Positions 20,933 to 32,199 are shown, counted from the first letter of the stretch. The stretch: DNA of 64,000 bases from Pelagibacterales bacterium SAG-MED47 (GCA_014653355.1 JACWEO010000002.1:1-64000), one strand, 5' to 3'. Notes: a model not told the origin generated them from the letters alone. Program-made: numbers and translations.

Positions 20933-23785
20933 ATGCTTCTCAAAGATTATATTCCTAAAATAAATAAAAAATATAGTAGAATTTTTTTTTCAGGCATTGC
21001 TTCCGATAGTTCAAAATTAAAAAAAAATAATATTTTTTTTGCGATAAAAGGAGATAAGTTTGATGGAAATGATTATATAAACTCAGCAATCAAAAAAGGT
21101 TCTAAAATAATCATTTCTGAAAAAAAAATTAAAAAAAAAACGGAAAATATAATTTTTATATACTCTTCTAATGTAAGAAAATTATTAGCAGAAACTTCAT
21201 ATAAAATTTTAGAAAAAAGACCAAAAAAAATTGTTGCTGTTACCGGAACTAATGGAAAGTCATCAATAGCAGATTTCTATTACCAAATATTAAGTTTGAA
21301 TTTAAAAAAAGTTGCATCAATTGGAACTATAGGTATTAGATATAAAGGTAGAAAACGACCTTTAAATAATACTACTTTAGACCCAATTAAATTATCTTAT
21401 ATACTAAATGTTCTAAGAAAAAAAAAAATTGAATATGTTATCTTGGAAGCGTCGAGTCATGGTTTGAGACAAAATAGGCTTGATGGGTTGTTGTTTAACA
21501 TAGGGATATTTACAAATTTATCTCATGATCACTTAGATTATCATAAAAATATGAAAAATTATCTTAATTCAAAATTATATTTATTTAATAACTTAATCCA
21601 AAAAAAAGGAAGTATAATCAGTGATGCTCAAATTCCTCAAATTAAAAAAATAAGAGATATTTCAAAAAAAAAAAAAATTAATCTAAGTCTAATATTTGAT
21701 AAAAGTAACGGTATTGAACTGATTGCACATAAATTCTTAGGTGAGAAACAAATTTTAGAAATTAGATTTAATAAAAAAAAATATATCATTGAATTAAATC
21801 TGATAGGAAAAATACAAGTAAATAATATTTTAATGGCAATATTAGCTGCTAATAAAAGTGGGATTAAATTTAAAAAGATAATTGAAGTTATCAATAAATT
21901 AAAACCTGTCGAGGGAAGGCTCGAAAAAATAGGAAAAATAAGAAATAATAGTAGAGTTATTTTAGACTACGCTCATACGCCTGAAGCGTTAAAATTAGCT
22001 TTATTAAATTTAAAAGAACAATTTCCATCAAACAGCTTAAGTGTATTGTTTGGATGTGGTGGAGATAGAGATTTTAAAAAAAGACCTATTATGGGAAGAG
22101 TAGCAGAAAAATATGCAGATAGAATTTATTTAACAGACGACAATCCTAGAAATGAAATATCATCCAAAATTAGATCAGAAATTAAAAAAGGGATTAAAAA
22201 TTTTAAATTTAAGGAATTTTCTGATAGAAAAAAAGCAATTAACGAGGCTGTTAGAGATCTCAATACTGGAGATATATTGCTAGTGGCAGGCAAAGGTCAT
22301 GAAAAAATTCAAGATTATGGAAAGAGAAAATTATTTTTTTCTGATAAAGATGTTATATTAAGGTCAATAAAATTAAAAAACAGTTCTTTATCAAAAGATA
22401 TCAAACTAAACATAATTAAGGAGGAGTCTAAGTCATCTATATCTAAGAACCTCAGTATTAAGAATATTTCTATTAATTCAAAAAGTATAAATAAAAATGA
22501 TATTTTTTTTGCTATCAAGGGAAAAAGGGTTGACGGAAACAAATTTGTTTCAGAAGCTTTTAAAAATAAATCGAGCTTAGCAATCGTTAACCAAATTAAT
22601 AAAAACTATCCATTAACTAAACAAATTAAAGTTCAAAATACTCTTCATTTTTTATCAAAGTGCTCATCAATATTCAGAGAAAACACTCAAGCAAAAATAA
22701 TTTCAATTACAGGAAGTTGTGGCAAAACAACTCTGAAAGATATGATTAGTTTTACATTAAATAAAATATCAAAAATAAGTTATTCACCCAAATCTTTTAA
22801 TAATCAGTATGGTGTACCATTAAGCTTGATAAACTTAAAACAAAACGATGAGTTTGGAGTTTTTGAAGTAGGTATGGATAAAAAGGGTGAGATAGATAAA
22901 TTAACAAAAATAATCAAACCTGATTTGGGGATTATAACAAATATTAGTTATGCTCATTCAAAAAATTTCAGAAATATAGATCAGATAGCTGAAGCTAAAG
23001 CTGAAATTATAAAAAATATTAAAAAAAATGGAATTATTGTTCTTAACATGGATGACAAGTTTTATAATTTTCATAAAAATTTTGCACTTAAAAGAAAATT
23101 AAAAGTAATTTCTTTTGGAATTAAGAATAAATCTTCAACTGTATATTTAGAGAAAATTAAAAAAATTAATAATTATTACAAACTATTTATAAATATAGAT
23201 GGTTTACTAATTTCTTTTTATTATTTCAATAATAACTTAAGCCATATGTATAATATATTAGCCACTCTAGCTTCAATATTTGTATTCAAAGATATAAAAA
23301 AATTAAAGAAAAATAATTTTCTTAACTTTAAAATTCCTAATGGCAGAGGTAATATTTTAAAAGTAAAGATAAAAGATAAAAAATTTTTTTTAGTAGATGA
23401 AACTTATAATTCAAATCCTCTTTCACTTAAAACAGCTATTGAAAATTTTGATAAGATACAATTAAAAAATTCTAAAAAGTATTTGATTTTAGGTGATATG
23501 CTCGAACTAGGTAAAAATTCTCTCAAACAACATAAATTAATTAGTAAGATTATTAATAGAACTAAAATTAATCACGTGTATGTAATTGGAAAATATATTA
23601 AAGAGACTTTTAAAGGGTTAAAAATAAATAAAAAGGCAAAAATTTTGAATAATAAGTCTAGTATACTTGATTTGATTTATACAAATTTAAATAATAACGA
23701 TTATTTGATGATTAAAGGATCTAATTCTACTGGTCTTCATAAAATAATAACTAATTTAAAAAAAAGAAATACTTATGTTATTTGA
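20933..23785 (+). CDS. murE-murF: MurE-MurF fusion
   Basis: Single 950 aa ORF; MurE P-loop AVTGTNGKSS and DDNPRNE then second N-domain SINSKSINKNDIFFAIKG and P-loop SITGSCGKTTLKDM with MurF-like NSNPLSLKTAIENF. Confidence 0.93.
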   Translation: MLLKDYIPKINKKYSRIFFSGIASDSSKLKKNNIFFAIKGDKFDGNDYINSAIKKGSKIIISEKKIKKKTENIIFIYSSNVRKLLAETSYKILEKRPKKIVAVTGTNGKSSIADFYYQILSLNLKKVASIGTIGIRYKGRKRPLNNTTLDPIKLSYILNVLRKKKIEYVILEASSHGLRQNRLDGLLFNIGIFTNLSHDHLDYHKNMKNYLNSKLYLFNNLIQKKGSIISDAQIPQIKKIRDISKKKKINLSLIFDKSNGIELIAHKFLGEKQILEIRFNKKKYIIELNLIGKIQVNNILMAILAANKSGIKFKKIIEVINKLKPVEGRLEKIGKIRNNSRVILDYAHTPEALKLALLNLKEQFPSNSLSVLFGCGGDRDFKKRPIMGRVAEKYADRIYLTDDNPRNEISSKIRSEIKKGIKNFKFKEFSDRKKAINEAVRDLNTGDILLVAGKGHEKIQDYGKRKLFFSDKDVILRSIKLKNSSLSKDIKLNIIKEESKSSISKNLSIKNISINSKSINKNDIFFAIKGKRVDGNKFVSEAFKNKSSLAIVNQINKNYPLTKQIKVQNTLHFLSKCSSIFRENTQAKIISITGSCGKTTLKDMISFTLNKISKISYSPKSFNNQYGVPLSLINLKQNDEFGVFEVGMDKKGEIDKLTKIIKPDLGIITNISYAHSKNFRNIDQIAEAKAEIIKNIKKNGIIVLNMDDKFYNFHKNFALKRKLKVISFGIKNKSSTVYLEKIKKINNYYKLFINIDGLLISFYYFNNNLSHMYNILATLASIFVFKDIKKLKKNNFLNFKIPNGRGNILKVKIKDKKFFLVDETYNSNPLSLKTAIENFDKIQLKNSKKYLILGDMLELGKNSLKQHKLISKIINRTKINHVYVIGKYIKETFKGLKINKKAKILNNKSSILDLIYTNLNNNDYLMIKGSNSTGLHKIITNLKKRNTYVI

Positions 23786-24860
23786 ATTATTACTTAATTA
23801 TGTTGAGACTTTTACATTTTTAAATGTTTTTAAATATATTACTTTTAGGACTGGTTTATCTTTTTTTACCTCATTGTTTATTACGCTCATAATTGGAGGA
23901 CCTTTTATAAGATTATTTTCTAATAGAAAAATCTTTAATCCAATTAGAGAAGATGGACCAACCGGTCATATTGTTAAAAAAATTGGTACACCGACTATGG
24001 GTGGAGTAATTATTTTGATAGGTCTAATACTTTCGGTATTACTTTGGGCTGATTTGACAAATATTTATATTTTATTTTGTTTATATATAGTTTTTTCATT
24101 TGGAATTTTGGGAGCTTACGACGACTACAAAAAAATAAGAAATAGAAATTCTATAGGTATCTCCTCTAGGTTTAAAATAATTATGCAAATATTAGTTGCT
24201 CTTTTTGGATTAATAGCTTTGACATATTTTGTTGAGTACGAAGAATTCAAAAATTTATATTTTCCCTTTTTAAAAAATTTAATAATTAATTTAGGTTGGT
24301 TTTTTATTCCTTTTTCAATTTTTGTGATTGTTGGCTCATCGAATGCAGTCAATTTAACCGACGGACTAGATGGTTTAGCTACAGTTCCTGTAATTTTGGT
24401 AGCAGCTTGTTTTGCCTTTATTAGTTATGTAACAGGAAATATTGTTTTTTCTGAGTATCTTCAAATTTTATATATTGAAGGAACTGGAGAAATATCAATC
24501 TTTTGTGGAGCGATTATAGGGTCATGTTTGGGATTTTTATGGTTTAACGCACCCCCAGCAAAAATATTTATGGGGGACACTGGGTCTTTATCATTAGGGG
24601 GTTCTTTGGGAGCTGTAGCAATTATTACTAAGCATGAAATAGTCTTAGCTATAGCTGGAGGTCTTTTCGTTCTTGAAGCTTTATCTGTAATGGTTCAGGT
24701 AATTTCATTTAAATTAACAGGCAAAAGAGTATTTAGAATGGCTCCAATACACCACCATTTTGAGAAGAAAGGTTGGCCAGAGTCCACTGTGGTTATTAGA
24801 TTTTGGATAATTTCCATAATTTTAACCATGATTGCATTAGCTACATTAAAATTAAGATAG
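23775..24860 (+). CDS. mraY: Phospho-MurNAc-pentapeptide transferase
   Basis: GTPTMGGVIIL, SNAVNLTDGLDGLA, FMGDTGSLSLGG, HHHFEKKGWPE. Confidence 0.98.
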   Translation: MLFELLLNYVETFTFLNVFKYITFRTGLSFFTSLFITLIIGGPFIRLFSNRKIFNPIREDGPTGHIVKKIGTPTMGGVIILIGLILSVLLWADLTNIYILFCLYIVFSFGILGAYDDYKKIRNRNSIGISSRFKIIMQILVALFGLIALTYFVEYEEFKNLYFPFLKNLIINLGWFFIPFSIFVIVGSSNAVNLTDGLDGLATVPVILVAACFAFISYVTGNIVFSEYLQILYIEGTGEISIFCGAIIGSCLGFLWFNAPPAKIFMGDTGSLSLGGSLGAVAIITKHEIVLAIAGGLFVLEALSVMVQVISFKLTGKRVFRMAPIHHHFEKKGWPESTVVIRFWIISIILTMIALATLKLR

Positions 24861-24869
24861 GGCATAAGC

Positions 24870-26159
24870 TTGAATATTTTTATAAATAAAAAAATATTAA
24901 TTTATGGGTTAGGAAAAAGTGGCCTTTCAACATTTAAATTTTTAAAGAATAAAAATCATATTTTCTTATACGATGATTTTAATTCAAGATCTCAAAATTA
25001 TAAAATTAAAAAAAATATAATTAATCTTAAAGATATTTTTAGATTAAAATTTGATCAAATAATTTTAAGCCCTGGGATAGATATTAATAAATGTAAATTA
25101 TCTAAATTTTTAAAAAAAAACAAAAATAAGATTTATTCTGATTTAGATGTATTTCATGCATTTTATAAAAATGATTGTATTACAGTTACAGGCACAAATG
25201 GTAAATCAACAACTTGTGATCTCTTATATAAGGTTTTATTAAATCAAAAATTTAATGTTAAATTAGTTGGAAACATCGGCTTTCCTGTTTTATCAATCAA
25301 AAATGTGAAAAAAAAAACAATTTTCATTATTGAAGCTTCTTCTTATCAATTAGAATATAGCAAGATATTTAAATCAAAATATTCAGCTATATTGAATTTA
25401 TCACCAGATCACATTGAAAGACATCAAAGCTTGAATAAATATGTGAATGCTAAATTCAAGTTGTTAAAAAATCAATCAAAAGGCAATCTAGCATTTGTAA
25501 AAAAACACGACAACCTGATCAATAGAAAACTAAGATCAAATAAATTTGAATGCAAAATAATTGAAGTAAATACAAAAAAAAATATTAATTGGTTAAAAAA
25601 TATAAAAAATGATTATTTTTTAACTGAAACAAATAAAGAAAATTTACAGTTTGTTTTTGAAATTTCAAAAAGGTTTGAAATAAAAAAAAGTTCATTTATT
25701 CAAACTATTAAAAGTTACAAAGGATTAAAATATCGTCAACAAATTGTCTTAAAAAAAAAAGATTTAACAATTATTAACGATTCAAAATCTACCAGCTTCT
25801 CTTCATCTATTGGTCTATTAAAAGCAAATCCAAATATTTATTGGTTATTAGGAGGCATTTATAAAAAGGGAGATAATTTAAATTTATCAAAGAAATATTT
25901 TAGTAAAATAAGAGCGTTTGTATATGGAAAAGATAAAAGATTTTTTAATAAAAAACTTAAAGGAAAAATAGAATATAAAAATTTTGATTATTTAAAAGAT
26001 GCTTTAAAAGAAATTTTTACAAATATTAAAAAAGAAAAATTTCCCAATAATACTATATTATTTAGTCCAAGTGCAGCGTCATTTGATAGTTTTAAAAATT
26101 TTGAAGAAAGAGGACTATATTTTAACAAGCTTATAAAAAAATATTTAAATGGAAGATAA
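24870..26159 (+). CDS. murD: UDP-MurNAc-L-alanine--D-glutamate ligase, TTG start
   Basis: GLGKSGLSTF, TVTGTNGKSTTCDL, LNLSPDHIERH, dcw position. Confidence 0.95.
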   Translation: MNIFINKKILIYGLGKSGLSTFKFLKNKNHIFLYDDFNSRSQNYKIKKNIINLKDIFRLKFDQIILSPGIDINKCKLSKFLKKNKNKIYSDLDVFHAFYKNDCITVTGTNGKSTTCDLLYKVLLNQKFNVKLVGNIGFPVLSIKNVKKKTIFIIEASSYQLEYSKIFKSKYSAILNLSPDHIERHQSLNKYVNAKFKLLKNQSKGNLAFVKKHDNLINRKLRSNKFECKIIEVNTKKNINWLKNIKNDYFLTETNKENLQFVFEISKRFEIKKSSFIQTIKSYKGLKYRQQIVLKKKDLTIINDSKSTSFSSSIGLLKANPNIYWLLGGIYKKGDNLNLSKKYFSKIRAFVYGKDKRFFNKKLKGKIEYKNFDYLKDALKEIFTNIKKEKFPNNTILFSPSAASFDSFKNFEERGLYFNKLIKKYLNGR

Positions 26160-27273
26160 TAAATCTCTATATAACTTATATTATGAATGGTGGAAAAACA
26201 TTGATAAATTTATTTTTTCATTGATCATTTTGTTGTTTGTAATTGGATTATTTTTTTCATTAGTATCTACATCACTATTAGTTTCGGATAAGTTAGATAC
26301 AAATGATTATGCTTTTTTTTTCAAACATTTATCATTCGTCTTACTTGGTATAATGATAATTTTTGTTTTGTCATCAATTGATCAAGAAAAATTATTCAAA
26401 ATTTCCCCAATAATTTTTTTGTTTTCATTAACTTTTTTGTTTTTAGTCCCCATCATAGGTGTTGAAATAAATAGCGCTCAAAGATGGATTGACCTGTATT
26501 TAATCCCTAGATTTCAACCAATAGAATTGGTTAAACCATTTTTAATAGTTCTTATAAGCATTATTTTAAGCAGTGAAAAGTATACTAACATTTATTTAAA
26601 GTACTTATTTTCTTTTTTAATAACTTTAATTATAGCCTTATTGTTAGCGGCTCAACCAGATATAGGACAAACACTATTAGTTTTTTTTAGTTGGTCTGTT
26701 TTGATTTTTATATCAGGAATAAATATTATTTTTCTAATAACTTCTTTTTTAATTTTTTTAATTACACTTTATTTTTCAATAAATTTTATTACGAAGTTTG
26801 CGTATATAAAAAATAGATTATTATCATTTTTCAATACAGAAACTGGAACTCATAATGCTCAATCGGAAAAGGCAATCGACTCAATTACAAGTGGTGGATA
26901 TTTTGGTAAAGGGTTGGGAGAAGGGACTCTAAAAAATAGAGTGCCTGAAGCGCACACAGACTATATTATATCCGTTATTTCAGAGGAGTTTGGAGTTATT
27001 GCCATAATTTTAATCTTATTATTATTTTTAACATTTATTTATTCAGTTTTTAAAAAAGTTTATTTAGAAAATGTTGAAAGGAACAAACTAGTTTTAGTAG
27101 GATGTATAAGTCTTATTTTAGTACAAGCAATGATACACATAGGTGTTAATATAAGATTATTTCCAACTACTGGGATGACACTTCCCTTTATCAGTTATGG
27201 AGGGTCCTCAATAATAAGTATTTCAATTTTATCAGGCATAATTTTAAACTTAACTAAAAGAAAAATTGTTTAA
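26149..27273 (+). CDS. ftsW: FtsW/RodA family glycosyltransferase, FtsW
   Basis: Polytopic SEDS protein; RFQPIELVKPF, AQPDIGQT, PEAHTDYIISVISEEFG, PTTGMTLPFISYGGSS. Confidence 0.96.
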   Translation: MEDNKSLYNLYYEWWKNIDKFIFSLIILLFVIGLFFSLVSTSLLVSDKLDTNDYAFFFKHLSFVLLGIMIIFVLSSIDQEKLFKISPIIFLFSLTFLFLVPIIGVEINSAQRWIDLYLIPRFQPIELVKPFLIVLISIILSSEKYTNIYLKYLFSFLITLIIALLLAAQPDIGQTLLVFFSWSVLIFISGINIIFLITSFLIFLITLYFSINFITKFAYIKNRLLSFFNTETGTHNAQSEKAIDSITSGGYFGKGLGEGTLKNRVPEAHTDYIISVISEEFGVIAIILILLLFLTFIYSVFKKVYLENVERNKLVLVGCISLILVQAMIHIGVNIRLFPTTGMTLPFISYGGSSIISISILSGIILNLTKRKIV

Positions 27274-28339
27274 AATGAAAAAAAATTATTTGATTACAAC
27301 AGGTGGTTCTGGTGGTCATGTAATACCAGCAACAATTCTTTTTGAGCATTTATCAAAAAAAAATAATTTAATTCTTTCAACAGATAAAAGAGGTTTGAAA
27401 TATCTTGATAAAGATATCTACGAAGTTGAAATTGTAGATACCCCTAAATTAGGGAATATTATACTATTACCTTATAATTTGATTAAAATTCTATTTTTAA
27501 TATTTAAATCTTTTTTTTTATTAAAAAAAAAAAAAATTGAGAAAATTTTTTCTACAGGGGGGTATATGTCTATACCAATAATTTTGGCAGCCAAGATTTT
27601 AAATTTAGAGATTTACCTGGTAGAGCCCAATCAAGTTTTAGGGCGTGCTAATAAATTTTTTCTAAACTATTGCACAAAAATTCTTTGTTATTCTGAACAA
27701 ATAAAAAATTTTCCTGAAATATTTAAAGATAAGATAATGGTTATTAATCCTCTAGTTAGGGAAAAAATATATAAATTAAATTTTACACAAAATTTAAAAA
27801 GTAAATTTAATTTAATGATTATAGGAGGAAGTCAAGGAGCAAATATTTTTGATGGAAATCTTAAAAATATAATTGTTAGGGTTTCAAAAAAGTTTCCAGT
27901 CAACATTTTTCATCAAACTAATGAAAGAAATATTTCAAATTTAAATGATTTTTATAACAAGAATAATGTTGATAATAGAATTTTTACTTTTGATAAGAAT
28001 TTTACAAATATGATGAAAGATACTGATCTTTGTATAACTAGAGCTGGGGCTTCTACTTTAGCAGAGTTGTCACTTCTAAATATTCCTTTCATTGCAGTTC
28101 CATTGCCAACCTCAAAAGATAATCATCAATTTGAAAATGCAAATTTTTATAAGAATAATGATTGTTGTTGGTTATTAGAGCAAAAAAATTTTGAGATGAA
28201 AATTGAGGATATTTTAAAAGATATTCTTAATGATAAAAGCCAATTTTTAAAAAAAAAGAACAATTTAAAAAAATTAAATTACCAAAATACATGGATTAAT
28301 GTTAATCAAAAAATACTTAAGATTGTAAATGAAAATTGA
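27266..28339 (+). CDS. murG: UDP-GlcNAc--MurNAc-pentapeptide GlcNAc transferase
   Basis: TTGGSGGHVIPA, FSTGGYMSIPIILAAK, GGSQGA, ITRAGASTLAEL. Confidence 0.97.
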   Translation: MFKMKKNYLITTGGSGGHVIPATILFEHLSKKNNLILSTDKRGLKYLDKDIYEVEIVDTPKLGNIILLPYNLIKILFLIFKSFFLLKKKKIEKIFSTGGYMSIPIILAAKILNLEIYLVEPNQVLGRANKFFLNYCTKILCYSEQIKNFPEIFKDKIMVINPLVREKIYKLNFTQNLKSKFNLMIIGGSQGANIFDGNLKNIIVRVSKKFPVNIFHQTNERNISNLNDFYNKNNVDNRIFTFDKNFTNMMKDTDLCITRAGASTLAELSLLNIPFIAVPLPTSKDNHQFENANFYKNNDCCWLLEQKNFEMKIEDILKDILNDKSQFLKKKNNLKKLNYQNTWINVNQKILKIVNEN

Positions 28340-29723
28340 ATTAGCAAAAACTGAAGTTGTTCACTTTGTAGGTATTGGAGGAATAGGAATGAGTGGACTT
28401 TCTTTAATAATGAAAGGTAAAGGCTTTAAAGTTCAAGGAAGTGATTTAAACTTTAATAAGAATATTGAAAGACTTAAAAAAGAGAGAATAAAAATTTTTA
28501 TAGGACAAAAAAAACAGAATTTAAAAAAAGCTACAATTATTGTAATCTCCTCAGCTATAAAGAAAAATAATCCAGAAATAGTTGAGGCAAAAAGAAAAAA
28601 TTTACCAATTATTACAAGAGGCAGGATGTTAGCTCACATTGTATCTTTAATGAAGAATATAGTTGTAGTTGGTTCTCACGGCAAAACTACTACCACTTCA
28701 CTAATTGCTTCAATTTTTCAGAAAACAAAATTAGATCCAACAATCATTAATGGTGGTGTAATTAATTCATTTAGAAATACTGCTAAACTTGGTAAAAGTG
28801 ACTGGTCAATATTAGAAGCTGATGAGTCTGATGGTAGTTTTGTTCATATACCTACAACTTATTCAATCATAACTAATATAGATAAAGAACACATGGATTT
28901 TTATAAATCTTTAGATGGTTTAAAAAATTATTTTATAGAATTTATCAAAAAAGTTCCATCATTTGGAAAATCATTTATTTGTATAGATGATAAAATAAAT
29001 AATGAAATTGTTAAGAACTTTAAAACAAAAAATTTTTACACTTATGGAGTAAATAGAAAATCTAATTTTTTAATTAAAAATTTAAATCAAAATATTAGAT
29101 TTTCCGAATTTGATTTATATGTAAATGTCCCAAATAAAAAAAAGCTTATCATAAAAAAAATTAAAATTCCGTTACTTGGTATTCACAATGTGAGAAATTC
29201 TGTAGCAGCAGCAGCAGTTGCTTTAACAGTAGGAATATCAATTTCTGATATTAAAAAAGGTCTATTAAATTTTAAAGGAGTTCAAAGAAGATTTAACAAA
29301 ATTTTTACATATAATAATATAGATTTTTATGATGACTATGCTCATCATCCCACAGAAATAAAAGTTGTATTAGATGGTGTGAATAAAGTTTATAAAGATT
29401 ATGATAAAGTATGCATATTTCAACCCCATAGAATATCTAGATTAAAAAATCTAAGAAAAGAATTTTCTTTTGCTTTTAAAGATGCAAACTTAGTTATTTT
29501 ATGCCCAATATATTCCGCAGGTGAAAAAATAAGTTTAGGATTTAATTATCTAAATTTTGCAAAAGAAATTATCAAAAACTCAAAAGTGAGATTATTTTTG
29601 GTTAAAGATAATAATCAATTAGCAAAATTTCTTAAAAAAAATATGTATGGAAAAAAAATTGTAATAGGTATGGGTGCTGGATCTATTTCTAATTGGATGA
29701 AAATACTTCCTAAACTAATGTGA
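28329..29723 (+). CDS. murC: UDP-MurNAc--L-alanine ligase
   Basis: VHFVGIGGIGMSGLS, VGSHGKTTTTSLIA, EADESDGSF, FYDDYAHHPTEI. Confidence 0.97.
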   Translation: MKIELAKTEVVHFVGIGGIGMSGLSLIMKGKGFKVQGSDLNFNKNIERLKKERIKIFIGQKKQNLKKATIIVISSAIKKNNPEIVEAKRKNLPIITRGRMLAHIVSLMKNIVVVGSHGKTTTTSLIASIFQKTKLDPTIINGGVINSFRNTAKLGKSDWSILEADESDGSFVHIPTTYSIITNIDKEHMDFYKSLDGLKNYFIEFIKKVPSFGKSFICIDDKINNEIVKNFKTKNFYTYGVNRKSNFLIKNLNQNIRFSEFDLYVNVPNKKKLIIKKIKIPLLGIHNVRNSVAAAAVALTVGISISDIKKGLLNFKGVQRRFNKIFTYNNIDFYDDYAHHPTEIKVVLDGVNKVYKDYDKVCIFQPHRISRLKNLRKEFSFAFKDANLVILCPIYSAGEKISLGFNYLNFAKEIIKNSKVRLFLVKDNNQLAKFLKKNMYGKKIVIGMGAGSISNWMKILPKLM

Positions 29724-30631
29724 TGCAAATTGATCAATTAAAAAAATTATTAAGTGAATTTGGTTCAAATGTAAGATTTGAGCAAGATCTCAAAAAGAAA
29801 AATTGGTTTAATATTGGAGGAAGTTCTAAAGTCTTTTACATAGCAAACGATTTAAAAAAATTAATTCTTTTTTTAAAAAAGTTAGATAACAAAGAAAAAC
29901 TATTTATTCTTGGTGCTGGTTCTAATACTTTGATTAGTGATAATCTCTTTGATGGAGTGGTAATAAAATTTAGTAAAAACTTTAATAATATCTCACTGCT
30001 TCGAGAGAATGTCATTATTGCTGGTAGTGCAGTTTTAGATAAAGATTTATCAGAATTTGCTTTTAAAAATAATTTAAGTGGATTTGAATTTTTGTCTGGT
30101 ATTCCAGGTACAATAGGTGGTGGTATAAAAATGAATGCAGGTTGTTTTGGGAAAGAATTCAAGGATATATTGATATCAGTACAAGCAATAGATAACCATG
30201 GAAAAGTAATTACAATTCCTGCAAAGGACATAAAATTTGAGTATAGAAAAAATAGCTTACCAAATGATTTAATTTTTTTAAGTGCATCTTTTAAAGGCAC
30301 AAAAGGGATCTCAAAGAATATCGAAAATGAAATGAATAGGCTTAAATTGGAAAAAACAAAAACCCAGCCAACAAGAGTTAAAACAATTGGAAGTACTTTT
30401 AAAAATCCAAAATCTCAAACAAGAAAAAAAGTATGGGAATTAATAAAACAGTCAGTTCCACTAGATATAAAGTTTGGAGATGCGTCTATTTCAAATAAAC
30501 ATTGTAATTTTTTTATAAATGAGGGAAATGCATCTTTTGAGGATATGTCGAAGTTAATTGACTTTGTTGCTAAAAATGTTTTGGAAAAGACTGGAATTAG
30601 TTTAGAAAAAGAAATTAAAATTTTAAAATAA
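29720..30631 (+). CDS. murB: UDP-N-acetylenolpyruvoylglucosamine reductase, GTG start
   Basis: NWFNIGGSS, LGAGSNTLISD, GIPGTIGGGIKMNAGCFG, TQPTRVKTIGSTFKNP. Confidence 0.96.
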   Translation: MMQIDQLKKLLSEFGSNVRFEQDLKKKNWFNIGGSSKVFYIANDLKKLILFLKKLDNKEKLFILGAGSNTLISDNLFDGVVIKFSKNFNNISLLRENVIIAGSAVLDKDLSEFAFKNNLSGFEFLSGIPGTIGGGIKMNAGCFGKEFKDILISVQAIDNHGKVITIPAKDIKFEYRKNSLPNDLIFLSASFKGTKGISKNIENEMNRLKLEKTKTQPTRVKTIGSTFKNPKSQTRKKVWELIKQSVPLDIKFGDASISNKHCNFFINEGNASFEDMSKLIDFVAKNVLEKTGISLEKEIKILK

Positions 30632-30632
30632 T

Positions 30633-31547
30633 TTGAATAAAAAAATATTAATTATTTCGGGTGGAATATCGAAAGAAAGGTTAATTAGCCTTGAAACAGG
30701 AAGACAAGTAGCAAAAGAACTTAATAGAAATGGATATGATATTAAAATATCTGAACCAGATTTCAGATTGCTTGATGTTATTAAAACTTTTAAGCCCAAA
30801 ATTATCTTTAATGCTTTACATGGTCAGTTTGGTGAAGATGGGTACATTCAGACTATTTTAGAGACTACAGGAGTACCATATACACATTCAGGTGTAATTT
30901 CCTCTGCTATTGCTATGAATAAAGAAATTTCAAAAAAAATTTTTATAAAAAACAGAATTTTAACTCCTAAATATATTACTTACTCTTTTGATAAATCTAA
31001 GCAAATTTTAATAAATTTAATTGAAAAAAAATTGAAATTTCCAGTTGTTATTAAGCCTATAAATGAGGGGTCAAGTGTTAATGTATTCATTTGTACTAAA
31101 TTTAATCTCATGAGAAAATTGGAATTATTAAAGAATTATAATAAAATAATTATTGAAGAGTTTATTTCTGGCCGAGAAATTCAAGCTGCAATTATAGGAT
31201 CAAAAAAACTTGGTGCCATTGAATTAAAACCAAAAAGAAAATTTTATGATTATCAGGCAAAATATAATTCTAGTGCAAAGACACAGCATATTATTCCGGT
31301 GGATTTATCAAAAAAAAATTACAAAAAATTAATGGATTTAAGTTTGAAAGCTCATAAATTAATTGGATGCAAAGGTGTTACACGATCTGATTTCAAATAC
31401 CATAAAGGAAAATTTTATCTTCTAGAAATTAATACCCAACCTGGGATGACAAGTCTCTCTCTAGTGCCTGAAATAGCTGCTTTTAAAGGTATTAATTTCA
31501 TTAAACTGATTGAATTAATTTTGAAAGATGCCTTTAGCAAAAAATAA
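30633..31547 (+). CDS. ddl: D-alanine--D-alanine ligase, TTG start
   Basis: GGISKERLISLETG, NALHGQFGEDGYIQ, VIKPINEGSSV, LLEINTQPGMT. Confidence 0.96.
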   Translation: MNKKILIISGGISKERLISLETGRQVAKELNRNGYDIKISEPDFRLLDVIKTFKPKIIFNALHGQFGEDGYIQTILETTGVPYTHSGVISSAIAMNKEISKKIFIKNRILTPKYITYSFDKSKQILINLIEKKLKFPVVIKPINEGSSVNVFICTKFNLMRKLELLKNYNKIIIEEFISGREIQAAIIGSKKLGAIELKPKRKFYDYQAKYNSSAKTQHIIPVDLSKKNYKKLMDLSLKAHKLIGCKGVTRSDFKYHKGKFYLLEINTQPGMTSLSLVPEIAAFKGINFIKLIELILKDAFSKK

Positions 31548-32199
31548 AAAAATTTTAGCATATTTTTTTTTACTCTTATTGTTTGGAACGATAAATAATA
31601 AAAATATTCAAATATTTGAAATCTTCAAAATCAAGAAAATAGAAGTAGTAGGCCTAACTGAAAAAGAGAATGCGGAAATATCAAAAAGTTTTGAGGTATT
31701 AAAAGTTTATAACTTATTTTTTTTAAACAGAATTCACCTTGATGAATTAATGGAAAAGTATAATCATATTGAACAATATTATATTTTTAAAGAATATCCT
31801 TCATCTTTGAATGTAAAACTTAAAAGGACTAAATTTTTAGCTTATATGAGCAAAGATAACAAAAATTTTTATGTTGGAAATAATAGAAAACTTATAATTG
31901 CAAAAGCTGAGGTAAAAAATTTACCTGTCATCTATGGGGATTTAAAAATAAATGAATTTTTCAGATTAAAAAAAATTATCGATAAATCTAACTTTAAATT
32001 TTACGAAATAAAAAATTTATTTTTGTTTCCTTCTGGTCGATGGGATATAGAGACAAATTCAGGGATATTGATTAAATTACCAAAATTAGAAATCGTAAAA
32101 TCATTAAACTTATACAAAGATTTATTAAAAAAGAAAAAATTAGAAAATATGAGGATAATAGATTTTAGACAATTTAATCAGGTAATTATAAATGGATAA
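31528..32199 (+). CDS. ftsQ: FtsQ-like division protein
   Basis: N-terminal TM, POTRA-like IKKIEVVGL, dcw position after ddl; overlaps ddl by 20 nt. Confidence 0.8.
   Translation: MPLAKNKKILAYFFLLLLFGTINNKNIQIFEIFKIKKIEVVGLTEKENAEISKSFEVLKVYNLFFLNRIHLDELMEKYNHIEQYYIFKEYPSSLNVKLKRTKFLAYMSKDNKNFYVGNNRKLIIAKAEVKNLPVIYGDLKINEFFRLKKIIDKSNFKFYEIKNLFLFPSGRWDIETNSGILIKLPKLEIVKSLNLYKDLLKKKKLENMRIIDFRQFNQVIING

Noticed and set aside
29836-30300. 154 aa minus-strand ORF
   Set aside because: Antisense within murB
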